From a virus, in IMG/VR virus record IMGVR_UViG_3300042303_000215, positions 1 to 45,897 of that record: a DNA stretch of 45,897 bases, one strand, 5' to 3'. The translations under genes were made by a program, and so were the position numbers. Under the pieces are notes generated by a model. The model saw nothing but the letters and a program-made list of their open reading frames with translations, had not been told where the DNA came from and made no database searches. Shown piece by piece: positions 1 through 7,169 of this stretch (position 1 is its first letter; each line of letters opens with the position of its first letter).

Positions 1-596
1 GCTTCCCGATGCAGATGGGAGGCCAGCTCGGCATCAGTGGGCCGAGGGCCGAATAGCGGGGTGGTGCGGGTGGGGAGGGATGGGGCGGTAGCAAGGCTGA
101 AGGGGTAGGGCTTGCCCTGCTTGCGGCAGCGGTGAGCCGCAACGGTGCATCTGCCGCTGCAATACATGATTCCAGGCTTCGAGGACTTGAAGGATGCGCC
201 GCAGTAAACGCAGGTGCTGGTGTGTTTCAGGGATGCGACGGGGCGCGGCTTGAGCTTCTGCGGTGCGGCGACAGCATCCAGAAACCAGCCATCCATCCAC
301 ACGGCGAAAGCTGGTGAGATCCAGCGGGCGAGATCAACGGCAAGGCGTGGATGAATCCAGGTGCCCCGGAGATGGTTGGGTCCGGTGGTCGTGGAGATCA
401 CCAGCTGATCGGCCGCCACGCTGGTGGCGTCGGCCAGTGCGGTGATGTAGTCGGTGGTGCGGCTGAGGCGCTGATAGTCGCCCCAGAGCCGGCCATTCGC
501 CTGGCACATGGCCGTGGCGTCTACGTAGCCGTCGGAATCGCGGCGGCTGATCGGTGCGTCGTTCCATGTGCGGACGACGATGCCGGTGGTCTTCAT
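1..596 (-). CDS. KilA-N domain protein with C-terminal zinc-finger-like tail (partial, runs off left edge)
   Basis: The reading frame opens at the ATG complementary to 594-596 and is still open at base 1, so about 198 residues are visible and the C-terminus is missing. Residues ~23-108 match the KilA-N DNA-binding fold: DGYVDATAMCQANG, a WGDY segment, a GTWIHPRLAVDLARWISP stretch and a final WMDGWFLDAV. Residues 129-150 hold C129-x2-C132 and C146-x3-C150, a probable zinc site resembling CxxCG...yCSxxC fingers. KilA-N proteins of large DNA phages are DNA-binding regulators; the exact role here is inferred. Its Shine-Dalgarno is poor. Upstream lie a plausible sigma-70 promoter, two palindromic operators and a copy of the repeated CTGCAG promoter, so the gene looks tightly controlled. 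Confidence 0.82.
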   Translation of the reverse strand, partial: MKTTGIVVRTWNDAPISRRDSDGYVDATAMCQANGRLWGDYQRLSRTTDYITALADATSVAADQLVISTTTGPNHLRGTWIHPRLAVDLARWISPAFAVWMDGWFLDAVAAPQKLKPRPVASLKHTSTCVYCGASFKSSKPGIMYCSGRCTVAAHRCRKQGKPYPFSLATAPSLPTRTTPLFGPRPTDAELASHLHRE

Positions 597-642
597 GGTG
601 AATCTTGACTAGTGAGCTGCCCGCATCGCTGCGGACATCCAC

Positions 643-673
643 AGCATAAGCACATCACACCGCTGCACGTCAA
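643..673 (-). promoter_or_regulatory. Candidate sigma-70 promoter for the KilA-N gene
   Basis: On the minus strand TTGACG (668-673) is followed after 19 bp by TATGCT (643-648), about 45 bp before the KilA-N start codon. The spacer is longer than the optimal 17 bp, so this is a moderate candidate. The operator palindromes at 684-737 lie directly upstream of its -35 element. Confidence 0.4.
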
Positions 674-683
674 GCGCCGGGAG

Positions 684-737
684 CGATATGGGATTTCCCA
701 TAACGGGATGGGCAGGTCTATGGGATTTCCCGTTGAC
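684..737. promoter_or_regulatory. Two tandem palindromic operators
   Basis: Operator 1 (684-705) contains the perfect palindrome TATGGGA-TT-TCCCATA; extended to 10-bp half-sites it matches at 9 of 10 positions. Operator 2 (716-737) repeats TATGGGATTTCCC and its half-sites match at 8 of 10. The centres are 32 bp apart, about three helical turns, which would put two bound dimers on the same face. They lie between two candidate minus-strand promoters of the KilA-N gene. The binding protein is not identified; KilA-N itself or another phage regulator are candidates. Confidence 0.6.
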
Positions 738-892
738 CCACCAACAGGAAAGGGGCTGACCGAAGCCAACCCCTCCCCCTGCCAGGCCTCCGATGCGGTT
801 TCAGGCTGGGCCACTAGAAACCCAGCCACCGCGTCCATCCTTACGGGTAGGACCGACCCGGCAGGCACAGCGTAGTGCTGCCCCGTGGCCGA

Positions 893-921
893 ATCATGCC
901 GTTAAGGTTCCGGTTCTGCAG
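893..921 (-). promoter_or_regulatory. Repeated phage promoter/operator, copy 1
   Basis: On the minus strand the 16-mer CTGCAGAACCGGAACC (906-921) is followed after 7 bp by CATGAT (893-898). The same 16-mer with the same 7-bp spacing precedes TATGCT at 4080, TATGAT at 9524 and TATGGT at 16553. CTGCAG therefore occupies the -35 position, 17 bp from the -10-like hexamer. This copy points toward the KilA-N gene. Confidence 0.6.
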
Positions 922-1253
922 GGTCTGCTCGCCATGGGCAGGACCGCTTCAATCGGCAGCACCGTGAGCTTGGCGTAGGCATCAAGCGACCGCTGGCTGC
1001 AGAGGAACTTGCGGCAGGGATGAGCGTTGGCCACCAGGGCCGCGACGTGGCGAGGGCAGGCTGCCCACGCGTCTTACGGTGCCGTAATGCGGCGTAATGC
1101 CGAGATCCCTGTCCCTGACTGGCCTATTACGATATTACATCTATTACAAGAAAAAGATATTTATTAGAGAGAGAGGCCATATCGAAAGGAGCCCCTAGGG
1201 GGATCAGGGGGGGCTCTCTTAAGGGGGTATTCCGGAGCGAAATGGCGTATGAA
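922..1253. other. Gene-free region with origin-like repeats
   Basis: No credible gene is seen between the KilA-N control region and the 3' end of the primase operon. Within it, 1074-1147 holds a palindrome TTACGG-TG-CCGTAA (about 1074-1087), two GTAATG hexamers 10 bp apart (1084 and 1094), and three direct TATTAC copies (1125, 1133, 1142). An AT-rich stretch at about 1125-1168 follows, in otherwise GC-rich DNA. Repeats in both orientations next to an AT-rich tract, beside a primase/helicase gene, suggest a replication origin; this is inference from layout. Further on, GAGCCCC (1189-1195) and GGGGCTC (1210-1216) can pair as a hairpin of unknown function. Confidence 0.4.
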
Positions 1254-1288
1254 CGTAAGAAAAGCCCAAACCGACTGCGCCGCAGTCG
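1254..1288 (-). terminator. Rho-independent terminator of the primase operon
   Basis: The palindrome CGACTGC-GCC-GCAGTCG (1272-1288) gives a 7-bp stem with a 3-base loop. On the minus strand it is followed by GTTTGGGCTTTTCTT, a T-rich though interrupted tract. It lies 39 bp past the stop codon of the primase gene, the expected place for an operon-ending terminator. Confidence 0.55.
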
Positions 1289-1327
1289 ATCTGAGCATTA
1301 CGGGCCCCGAAATGCCGCCGTCAGAAC

Positions 1328-3841
1328 TTACGAAATGGCCAGGTCTTCGTCCTGGATGGGCACCAAGGTGCAGCGCTTGCTGCCAACACCAGCGAAATGG
1401 GTCGGCTTGGTGGGGGTGGCGGCCCCGGTGATCCGTCGCAGTGCTGAGCGGTGCGCGCCGCTGCTCCAGGGGGTGGCTCTCAGCAGCTGATCAAGCTGCG
1501 CGTTGCTGTTGGCGATGGCCAGCTGGCAGCAGTCGGGGTGGTCGCCATCGGGCAGCTTCTCGCCGGCCCGGAACACCTTCATGCCATAGCGGCCAAGGAT
1601 GGGCACCAGCTCAGCCCATGGGGTGCGTGCTAGGGGCTGCTGGGTGGCTACGGCGCCGACCATCTCACCGAGGGATGCATCTAGGCCGCCGCCAAACCGG
1701 ACGATCTGTTGCAGAATCGTGTCGCGGCATTTGATCTCATCAGCGTCGCTGTCGTCGGCCTGCTGGTGGTTCCAGTCCATCTGGTCGATCCACTGCTGGG
1801 CCTGCTCAAGATCAAGCTCACAACCGCCGCCGGCCTCCAGGGACCAGGCGCCAGCGAGCAGGGTGCCGTGCTGATCGCCGAAGCGCTGGCCGAACTTCCG
1901 GCCCAGGGCCTGCGCCAGCACCTTGGCATTCTTGACGATGGTGGGCAGGTTGTTGAGGGTGCGAGCGATCAGCGCGCGGCCGTTTTCGATGGTGGAGACG
2001 GAGAGGATCTCGCGCTCAAAGTCGAGCCACTCGTTTTCATCAAAGTGGCCTTTGCGGAGTGCCAGGACGCAGAACCGGTCAATGTCGGCCTTCTGGATCA
2101 GCGAGACATTGATGGAAGAGACGCAGAACATGGAGCGGATCTCGAAGGCGTTGGTTCCGCCGCCGGGGGTGCCCTTGTAGATCTTGCCGCCCTCTGAGCT
2201 GGCGATCCGCGCCAGGGCCAGGACGTTCTGGACGATCTGTTTGTCCTTGGCTTCGTTCTGCTCGAACTCATCGAAGACCACCGGGATGGCATCCGACTTG
2301 AGGGTGCCGCGCAGGCCGGCCTCTGTGGTGCCCCCGGTGGCGGACTGGAGTACACCACCCATGAGCGGGCGCATGAAGGTCTTGAGGACCGTGGTCTTGC
2401 CGGTACCGGCCCCGCCAGTGATCCAGATATGGGGGCGCCAGTTCAGGCTGCCGCAGACGGGCGCCAGGATCAGCCAGCCGAGCAGGAAATGGGCTGAGAC
2501 AGGCATTTCCCACTTGAAGCGCTCAGCGATGTGGCGCAGCTGCATGGCAGCGTCATCGCCGAGGGGCTCAGCGCCAGGGCCGTCTAGGTGCCGTGCCTGC
2601 TCGTAGAAGAAACGGGTTGGCGGTGGGTTGTGAACGGAATGGGGCTGGCGGTCAACAATGAGCCGATCGCCGAGATGAAACACGACGCGGCCATCATCAA
2701 GCCAGGCACCACGGCCGCGGATGCGGTCCGGGTCGAACACGCCAGCGGCGGCCTGATCGCGAAACAGCCTGCTGGTGGCCGCCAGCCAGTTGACGCCTTC
2801 CTTGCTGGGGTGGACCGATTCCCAGTAGGGAATCTCCGCCAGCTCAAGCAGGTTGGTGGCGGTGTGAGAGCCGCGGGTGATTTTCGTCACCTGCCCTGTG
2901 GAGCGTGGCAGGTAGAAGTAGGTGCCGCTGTCAAACCCCAGGCACACAAACGGCGCATTACGCGGCGGCTCCGGTGCGGGTGCTGCAGGCTTGGGTTCCG
3001 GCCCCGGCGGCAGCTTAATAGCTTTGCCCGATGCCTGCACGGCCTTGGCGGCCTTGGCTGGCGTCCAGCCTTCGGCGAGGGCATCAGCGAGATCCCAGCC
3101 CTGCGGAAGCGAGTCGGGCGGATTGACGACCACCACGGTGCAGCTCAGCCCGAGCAGGATGCGGGCGAGGGTGGCGGCAGCCTTGCGGCCCACGTCGTCG
3201 GCGTCAGGCCAGATGGTGACGGAGCGTCCGCGCAGGGAGCTCCAGTCGGCGTGCTGCACGTTGCTGGTGCCGCCGGGCCAGGTGACGGCCGCGTGATCGG
3301 GGAACAGCTGGGCAGCGGCATCGATAGATGGCTCACCCTCGGCGATCATCACCGGCGCATCGGCTCGGCGCCGGGCCCAGTACAGCGGCCTCGGTTTCGG
3401 CGGGGACTTCCAGGCCCAGGCGTTGCCAGTCCAGGTGAGGGGGCGAACCTTCTTGCCCTTCACTGGATCGGGGAAGCGGCAGACGATGAAATCGTCGGTG
3501 TAGGTCCAGAACCGCTCGGCGCCGGCCGTGGGCGCTGGTGGCCGTGGGCGACTGGAGGCGATCCCGAGGTGTGCCTCGACCCGGCGGCAGGCGTCCTTGA
3601 ACTCCCAGCCGGTCACCCTGGTGAGCAGGTCGATGCCAGACCCGCCACCACCTTGGTGATCCTTGCCGCCGCACTGATTGCAGAACCAGCCACCAGGGCC
3701 GTCGTCGCGGTCCCAGCGGTAGCGATCGGTGCCGCCGCAGGCGGGGCACGGCTGGTGTTTGTCGGTGAGCTGCTCAGGCGTCAGGCCGCCAAGCTCCATC
3801 AGCAGCCGAGGCCAGCTGCCGTCCGCTGCGTCGATTGCCAT
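1328..3841 (-). CDS. Phage replicative primase/helicase (zinc ribbon, Toprim-like, DUF927-type ATPase)
   Basis: 837 residues. The N-terminus has a primase zinc ribbon with C32-x2-C35 (CPACGGTDRYRWD) and C54-x2-C57. A Toprim-like segment follows at about 155-225, with VMIAEGEPSIDAA and VTIWPDADDVGRKAA. The C-terminal half is a P-loop ATPase with Walker A GGAGTGKTT near 475-483 and Walker B PVVFDEFE near 520-527, of the DUF927/phage helicase kind. Such proteins prime and unwind DNA at the phage replication fork. It is the second gene of a minus-strand operon, 3 bp behind the ribbon-helix-helix gene, and ends just before a terminator and the origin-like region, which supports a role in replication initiation. 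Confidence 0.9.
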   Translation of the reverse strand: MAIDAADGSWPRLLMELGGLTPEQLTDKHQPCPACGGTDRYRWDRDDGPGGWFCNQCGGKDHQGGGGSGIDLLTRVTGWEFKDACRRVEAHLGIASSRPRPPAPTAGAERFWTYTDDFIVCRFPDPVKGKKVRPLTWTGNAWAWKSPPKPRPLYWARRRADAPVMIAEGEPSIDAAAQLFPDHAAVTWPGGTSNVQHADWSSLRGRSVTIWPDADDVGRKAAATLARILLGLSCTVVVVNPPDSLPQGWDLADALAEGWTPAKAAKAVQASGKAIKLPPGPEPKPAAPAPEPPRNAPFVCLGFDSGTYFYLPRSTGQVTKITRGSHTATNLLELAEIPYWESVHPSKEGVNWLAATSRLFRDQAAAGVFDPDRIRGRGAWLDDGRVVFHLGDRLIVDRQPHSVHNPPPTRFFYEQARHLDGPGAEPLGDDAAMQLRHIAERFKWEMPVSAHFLLGWLILAPVCGSLNWRPHIWITGGAGTGKTTVLKTFMRPLMGGVLQSATGGTTEAGLRGTLKSDAIPVVFDEFEQNEAKDKQIVQNVLALARIASSEGGKIYKGTPGGGTNAFEIRSMFCVSSINVSLIQKADIDRFCVLALRKGHFDENEWLDFEREILSVSTIENGRALIARTLNNLPTIVKNAKVLAQALGRKFGQRFGDQHGTLLAGAWSLEAGGGCELDLEQAQQWIDQMDWNHQQADDSDADEIKCRDTILQQIVRFGGGLDASLGEMVGAVATQQPLARTPWAELVPILGRYGMKVFRAGEKLPDGDHPDCCQLAIANSNAQLDQLLRATPWSSGAHRSALRRITGAATPTKPTHFAGVGSKRCTLVPIQDEDLAIS

Positions 3842-3844
3842 GAA

Positions 3845-4024
3845 TCAGGCCGCAGGCTGGGTTTGGCCTTGACGGCGGATGTCGTCAACGATCAGGCGCC
3901 GGATGACCGCGACGCGTGTGCATCCGTAGTAGTCGGCCTGAGCGTCGAGGTGTTCGACGTGTTCCCCGGAGAGCTCGATGGTGATGCAGCGGCGACCTTC
4001 GGCGGTGGGCCAGGTGGGGGGCAT
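3845..4024 (-). CDS. Small ribbon-helix-helix DNA-binding protein
   Basis: 59 residues from the ATG at 4022-4024. Residues ~13-50 follow the ribbon-helix-helix pattern: a short strand (CITIELSGEHVEHLD) followed by two helices ending in VAVIRRLIVDDIRR. Proteins of this CopG/Arc-like class bind operators as dimers and often repress their own operon. An upstream in-frame ATG at 4048 would add 8 residues but falls inside the predicted -10 element, so the shorter form is preferred. The gene leads the primase operon. A palindrome GATGGG-ttct-CCCATC (4034-4049) overlaps the predicted -10 and start of transcription and could be its own operator (inference). Confidence 0.65.
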   Translation of the reverse strand: MPPTWPTAEGRRCITIELSGEHVEHLDAQADYYGCTRVAVIRRLIVDDIRRQGQTQPAA

Positions 4025-4033
4025 GGAGTGTTT

Positions 4034-4075
4034 GATGGGTTCTCCCATCCTAGGGGCTGCAGAACCGGAACCCAA
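4034..4075 (-). promoter_or_regulatory. Promoter and operator of the RHH-primase operon
   Basis: On the minus strand TTGGGT (4070-4075) and TAGGAT (4047-4052) are separated by 17 bp, a reasonable sigma-70 promoter. The palindrome GATGGG-ttct-CCCATC (4034-4049) overlaps the -10. The spacer of this promoter contains most of the 16-mer of the oppositely directed promoter at 4057, so a factor bound there could affect both directions. Confidence 0.45.
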
Positions 4076-4085
4076 GGGGTATGCT
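4057..4085 (+). promoter_or_regulatory. Repeated phage promoter/operator, copy 2
   Basis: CTGCAGAACCGGAACC (4057-4072) is followed after 7 bp by TATGCT (4080-4085). It would start the rightward operon that encodes the helicase and methyltransferase. The roughly 200 bases between it and the first convincing start codon (4293) show no good gene and form a long leader. Confidence 0.6.
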
Positions 4086-4292
4086 GTGAAGGCCACCACG
4101 AACTGCGCTCCCTGATGACGCCAGCCACTACCCGGACCAGGTGGTGGGTGCTGCCGGTGCTGAGAACACCGATGGCCTGGCCTCTCTCTGTCTACGGGTC
4201 CGATCCAGGACGGCCGGCGGCTCCAGCCAGTAATCAGGCACTGGGCCGGCCGCAAGCGCAGGGTGGTGGCACCCATTCACTCACTACGCGTC

Positions 4293-4691
4293 ATGGGACA
4301 AGCAAGGCTCAGGCGACAACAACTGGGATCCCTTTACGGCACGCCTGAGGGAAGCAACAAGAAGCTAAAGGCGTACATCGGAGGCGATCAGCATGAGTTG
4401 GATCAAAAAGCTCTGAAGGAGATCAATGCCGCCAAAGGCAGTGGCCAGCCGGTAATTCTTATCGGCACCGAAGGTGCTCGGTCGATTGCCTCTGCTGCTG
4501 GGTTGGTTTGGCTGCACGAAATCCCCGAAGGCGAGCCGATCCCTGAATCATTTGCATGGGACCCTGTAATTGCTGAAAAGATAGGAATCATGCCGCCGCC
4601 GGCTCATGCGTCTGGCGGCGTAGTGATTCTTGCGGCCGGATCGATCAAGGGGCTTGAAGGATTCCTTTTGGATGGTTTTGCGCAGCCATGA
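4293..4691 (+). CDS. Conserved-looking hypothetical protein
   Basis: 132 residues from ATG 4293; a GTG at 4263 would add ten poorly protein-like residues. The N-terminus is basic (MGQARLRRQQLG). The middle carries a hydrophobic strand pattern (QPVILIGTEGARSIASAAG) and the end a second one (GGVVILAAGSIKGLEGFL), suggesting a compact alpha/beta fold. There is no signal peptide, membrane segment or zinc motif. I do not recognise the family. It is the first gene of the rightward early operon, and its stop overlaps the next start as ATGA (4688-4691), so it is translated together with the following small gene and the helicase. Confidence 0.7.
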   Translation: MGQARLRRQQLGSLYGTPEGSNKKLKAYIGGDQHELDQKALKEINAAKGSGQPVILIGTEGARSIASAAGLVWLHEIPEGEPIPESFAWDPVIAEKIGIMPPPAHASGGVVILAAGSIKGLEGFLLDGFAQP

Positions 4692-4858
4692 CCACCTCCA
4701 CCCTCCTCCCCTACACCGTCGTAGCGCTGCGTGACGACCGCCCACCGCAACGCATCGGCGTGATGGCCTGGTCACGCGCTGATGCGATCCGCACTGCGCA
4801 GGAGTTGTTCCCAGCGTGGCGGGTGTCGGCCGTGCTGCTGGAGGGCCAGTGGGAATAA
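4688..4858 (+). CDS. Small hypothetical protein upstream of helicase
   Basis: 56 residues, beginning MTTSTLLPYTVVALRDD and ending LLEGQWE. It is sandwiched between an ATGA overlap with the previous gene and a 10-bp overlap with the helicase GTG start at 4849, the pattern of a translationally coupled operon. The sequence reads as a small strand-helix-strand protein with no recognised motif. Function unknown; its fixed place before the helicase hints at a partner or coupling role, which is inference. Confidence 0.65.
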   Translation: MTTSTLLPYTVVALRDDRPPQRIGVMAWSRADAIRTAQELFPAWRVSAVLLEGQWE

Positions 4859-6231
4859 CGCTTCGGCCTTACCAGCTCAAAGCCGTCGCCGAGATCCGCC
4901 AGGCGTACCAGGCCAGCCACCGCTCCGTGTTGTTTGTGCTGCCCACCGGTGGCGGTAAAACCGTCTTGTTCAGCCACATCACCCGCGAAACGGCCGCCCG
5001 CGGCAACAGGGTGTGCATCCTGGTTCATCGCGCCGAACTGCTCAGCCAGGCCAGCGCCAGCCTGGAGGCCCTGGGTGTGCCACATGGCCTGATCGCTGCG
5101 AATCGCTCGATGGACCTGAGCCGCCCGGTGCAGGTGGCATCGGTGCAGACCCTCGCTCGCAGGCTGCACCGAATCCCGCCGGAGTTCTTCAACCTGCTGG
5201 TGATCGATGAGGCCCACCACAGCAACGCCGGAACCTGGGCGAAGGTGCTGGCGCACTGCGCCAAGGCGAGGGTGCTGGGTGTGACTGCAACCCCGATCCG
5301 TTGCGATGGTCGCGGCCTGGGTGAGTGGTATAGCCACATGGTGATGGGCCCTACCCCGGCCGAACTCACCGCCGCTGGATTCCTGGCACCGGCGCGAGTG
5401 CTGGCCCCACCGATCGGATTCGACACCAGCGGTCTGCGCAAGCGGATGGGCGACTTTGATCTGAGCCAGGCGGCCACCAGCCTGCAAGCGGGCCAGGCGA
5501 TGGGTGACTGCCTGTCGCATTACCGCCGGTATCTGGACGGCCAGACAGCGATCGCGTTCTGCTGCAGCGTGGCGCACGCCGAAGCGGTGGCTCGACTGTT
5601 CGCCAGCAACGGCGTAGCTGCGGCCTCGATCGATGGAACGATGGACAGCGTCTGGCGGCAAAACCTGCTGTCTCGCCTGGCGTGTGGCGATCTGAAGGTG
5701 CTCACCAGCTGTGCCCTGATTGGCGAAGGCGTGGACGTGCCCAGCGTGGCGGGCTGCATCCTGCTGCGGCCGACCCAGAGCGTGAGCCTGCACCTGCAGA
5801 TGATCGGCCGCTGCCTCAGGCCCCAGCCGGGCAAGCAGGCGGTGATCCTCGATCACGTGGGGAACGTGGTGCGGCTGGGCCACCACCTTGAGGAACGGGA
5901 ATGGACGCTGGAGGGCACACCAAAGAAGGAGCGCGACAAGGCCCCCTCGGTCAAGGTCTGCCCCCAGTGTTTCGCCGCGATGCCATCAGCGAAACAGATC
6001 TGCCCCGACTGCGGCCATGAGTTCGCGCCGGAGCGGCGCGACCTGGTGCATGTGGAGGGTGAGCTTGTGGAAGTGCAGCGCCGTGAGGCGAAGCGTGAGC
6101 AAGCGGAAGCCACCACGCTGGAGCAGCTGATCGACGTTGGGAAACGCCGGGGGATGAAACATCCGCGAGCGTGGGCCCGGCACGTGATGGCAGCCAGGCA
6201 GGCGAAGGGGCATTGGGGGAAGGTGGCGTGA
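4849..6231 (+). CDS. SF2 DEAH-box helicase with C-terminal zinc site
   Basis: 460 residues from GTG 4849, chosen because GGAGGG lies 3 bp upstream and homology-like sequence begins at once (LRPYQLKAV). A GTG at 4816 is the alternative. Motif I PTGGGKT is at ~32-38, the DEAH box (VIDEAHH) at ~119-124, motif III VTATP at ~146-150, and a helicase C-terminal lobe with IGEGVDVPS and QMIGRCLRPQPGK follows. Near the end CPQC...CPDC (~371-390) makes a probable zinc ribbon. This is the superfamily 2 helicase type common in phage replication modules, where it remodels DNA at forks or recombination intermediates. It overlaps the methyltransferase start by GTGA. Confidence 0.9.
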   Translation: MGITLRPYQLKAVAEIRQAYQASHRSVLFVLPTGGGKTVLFSHITRETAARGNRVCILVHRAELLSQASASLEALGVPHGLIAANRSMDLSRPVQVASVQTLARRLHRIPPEFFNLLVIDEAHHSNAGTWAKVLAHCAKARVLGVTATPIRCDGRGLGEWYSHMVMGPTPAELTAAGFLAPARVLAPPIGFDTSGLRKRMGDFDLSQAATSLQAGQAMGDCLSHYRRYLDGQTAIAFCCSVAHAEAVARLFASNGVAAASIDGTMDSVWRQNLLSRLACGDLKVLTSCALIGEGVDVPSVAGCILLRPTQSVSLHLQMIGRCLRPQPGKQAVILDHVGNVVRLGHHLEEREWTLEGTPKKERDKAPSVKVCPQCFAAMPSAKQICPDCGHEFAPERRDLVHVEGELVEVQRREAKREQAEATTLEQLIDVGKRRGMKHPRAWARHVMAARQAKGHWGKVA

Positions 6232-7169
6232 CCCTCCGCATGATCGACACCTTCTCAGGCATCGGCGGCTTCTCGCTGGCCGCCCGCTGGCTCGGCGGCT
6301 ACGAGACCGTGCAGTTCGTTGAACAGGATCCCTACTGCCAGCGGATCCTTCACAAACACTGGCCCGGCGTACCGATTCACGATGACATCTGCACCTTCAA
6401 CCCAGCTCCAGGATCAGCTGACATTATTTGCGGTGGATTCCCCTGCCAAGACATCAGCACCGCAGGGAAGCAGGCCGGCATCAAAGAGGGCACCCGCTCT
6501 GGCCTCTTCTACGAACTCATGCGAGTCGTTCGCCTGGTGGGACCGCGCTACGTCGTCCTGGAGAACGTCGCAGCGATCACTTCTAACGGACTGGACGCTG
6601 TACTCGGAACGCTGGCCGAAGCAGGGTTTGATGCTGAATGGGCGTGTATTCCGGCAGCAGATGTGGGTGCCTGCCATCGGCGTGATCGGTGGTGGAGCGT
6701 TGCCTACGCCCAAAGCAGGCGACGGAGAGCGGGGCAGGGACAAGGCGAGGGCAAGGCCAGACACCAAGGGCCGGGAGTTGGCAACGGTGGTACGGGATCA
6801 GATGCTGCCAACGCCGCGCACCTGCTCAGCGATGGCATCCCGGCTGGACACGACAGGAAACACGGAGGGGGAGCGCTTCCCGAATCTAGAAACGGTGATG
6901 GCGCGGATGCTCCCCACCCCCACCACCAACGACAGCAAGAACGCCAGCCTGCCGCCATCGCAGATGGAGCGGGATGGACTAGCTGGGGCGATGCTCCGCG
7001 ACGACTCAATCCCGACTGGCGCAGCTACCTATCTCAACCCGTCCTTTGTCGAGGAGATGATGGGCTTTCCGGTCGGGTGGACCGCCTGAAAGCTCTTGGC
7101 AATGCGGTAGTGCCTCAGGTGGCGGCGATACCACTGGCCAGGGTGCTGCAGCTGGAGGGCGTGGCGTGA
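6228..7169 (+). CDS. dcm: DNA cytosine-5 methyltransferase (Dcm type)
   Basis: 313 residues from GTG 6228, which overlaps the helicase stop as GTGA. The family motifs are in order: motif I DTFSGIGGFS (7-16) for S-adenosylmethionine, motif IV with catalytic C73 in GGFPCQDIS, motif VI ENV at ~112-114, motif VIII in ACHRRDRWW, and motif X RLKALGNAVVPQVA near 290. The enzyme methylates C5 of cytosine, probably to protect phage DNA from host restriction or to mark it. The target-recognition region (~165-250) is low in complexity and rich in R, G, Q and H, and its GC3 is only about 57% by hand count. The same DNA is open in the +1 frame for 235 codons from ATG 6382; see the overlapping entry. Confidence 0.92.
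   Translation: MTLRMIDTFSGIGGFSLAARWLGGYETVQFVEQDPYCQRILHKHWPGVPIHDDICTFNPAPGSADIICGGFPCQDISTAGKQAGIKEGTRSGLFYELMRVVRLVGPRYVVLENVAAITSNGLDAVLGTLAEAGFDAEWACIPAADVGACHRRDRWWSVAYAQSRRRRAGQGQGEGKARHQGPGVGNGGTGSDAANAAHLLSDGIPAGHDRKHGGGALPESRNGDGADAPHPHHQRQQERQPAAIADGAGWTSWGDAPRRLNPDWRSYLSQPVLCRGDDGLSGRVDRLKALGNAVVPQVAAIPLARVLQLEGVA
6382..7089 (+). CDS. Overlapping +1-frame protein inside the methyltransferase gene (possible dual coding)
   Basis: 235 codons from ATG 6382 (a TTG at 6319 also fits), wholly inside the methyltransferase gene in the +1 frame. Its conserved-looking motifs mirror the methyltransferase motifs: DSPAKTS lies over FPCQDIS, SSWRTSQ over VVLENVA, WPKQGLMLNG over LAEAGFDAEW, and EEMMGFPVGW over RGDDGLSGRV. 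LPTPTTNDSKN and LNPSFVEEMMGFPVGWT are wordings I recall from predicted phage proteins. From about 6702 to the stop a hand count gives GC3 near 78% in this frame against 57% in the methyltransferase frame. It has no clear Shine-Dalgarno. It could be a real overprinted gene, the product of a frameshift, or a database-wide shadow of the enzyme. Confidence 0.45.
   Translation: MTSAPSTQLQDQLTLFAVDSPAKTSAPQGSRPASKRAPALASSTNSCESFAWWDRATSSWRTSQRSLLTDWTLYSERWPKQGLMLNGRVFRQQMWVPAIGVIGGGALPTPKAGDGERGRDKARARPDTKGRELATVVRDQMLPTPRTCSAMASRLDTTGNTEGERFPNLETVMARMLPTPTTNDSKNASLPPSQMERDGLAGAMLRDDSIPTGAATYLNPSFVEEMMGFPVGWTA

Noticed and set aside
593-868. 91-codon minus-strand frame ending in ATGA overlap with the KilA-N start
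   Set aside because: The translation is low in protein character, and the frame runs through both operator palindromes; it reads as leader DNA that happens to stay open.
1189-1216. Hairpin GAGCCCC...GGGGCTC as a terminator
   Set aside because: Its T tract is poor in both directions and the better terminator for the primase operon lies at 1254-1288; kept only as an unexplained hairpin.
1242-1490. Plus-strand frames of 60-82 codons with a GGAG upstream
   Set aside because: Most of their length is antisense to the primase 3' end and its terminator, and neither translation looks like protein.
2990-3003. GGTTCCGG-like sequence in the primase gene
   Set aside because: Only 8 bases match the 16-mer and there is no -10-like hexamer; within coding GC-rich DNA this is expected by chance.
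2588-4348. 586-codon plus-strand open frame
   Set aside because: It mirrors the primase and RHH genes on the other strand; long antisense frames are usual in GC-rich genes. Its 3' part (4114-4348), in the helicase-operon leader, is low in complexity.
4711-5886. 391-codon minus-strand frame antisense to the helicase
   Set aside because: The helicase has all its motifs on the plus strand; the antisense frame has no domain and a His/Gln/Arg-rich shadow composition.
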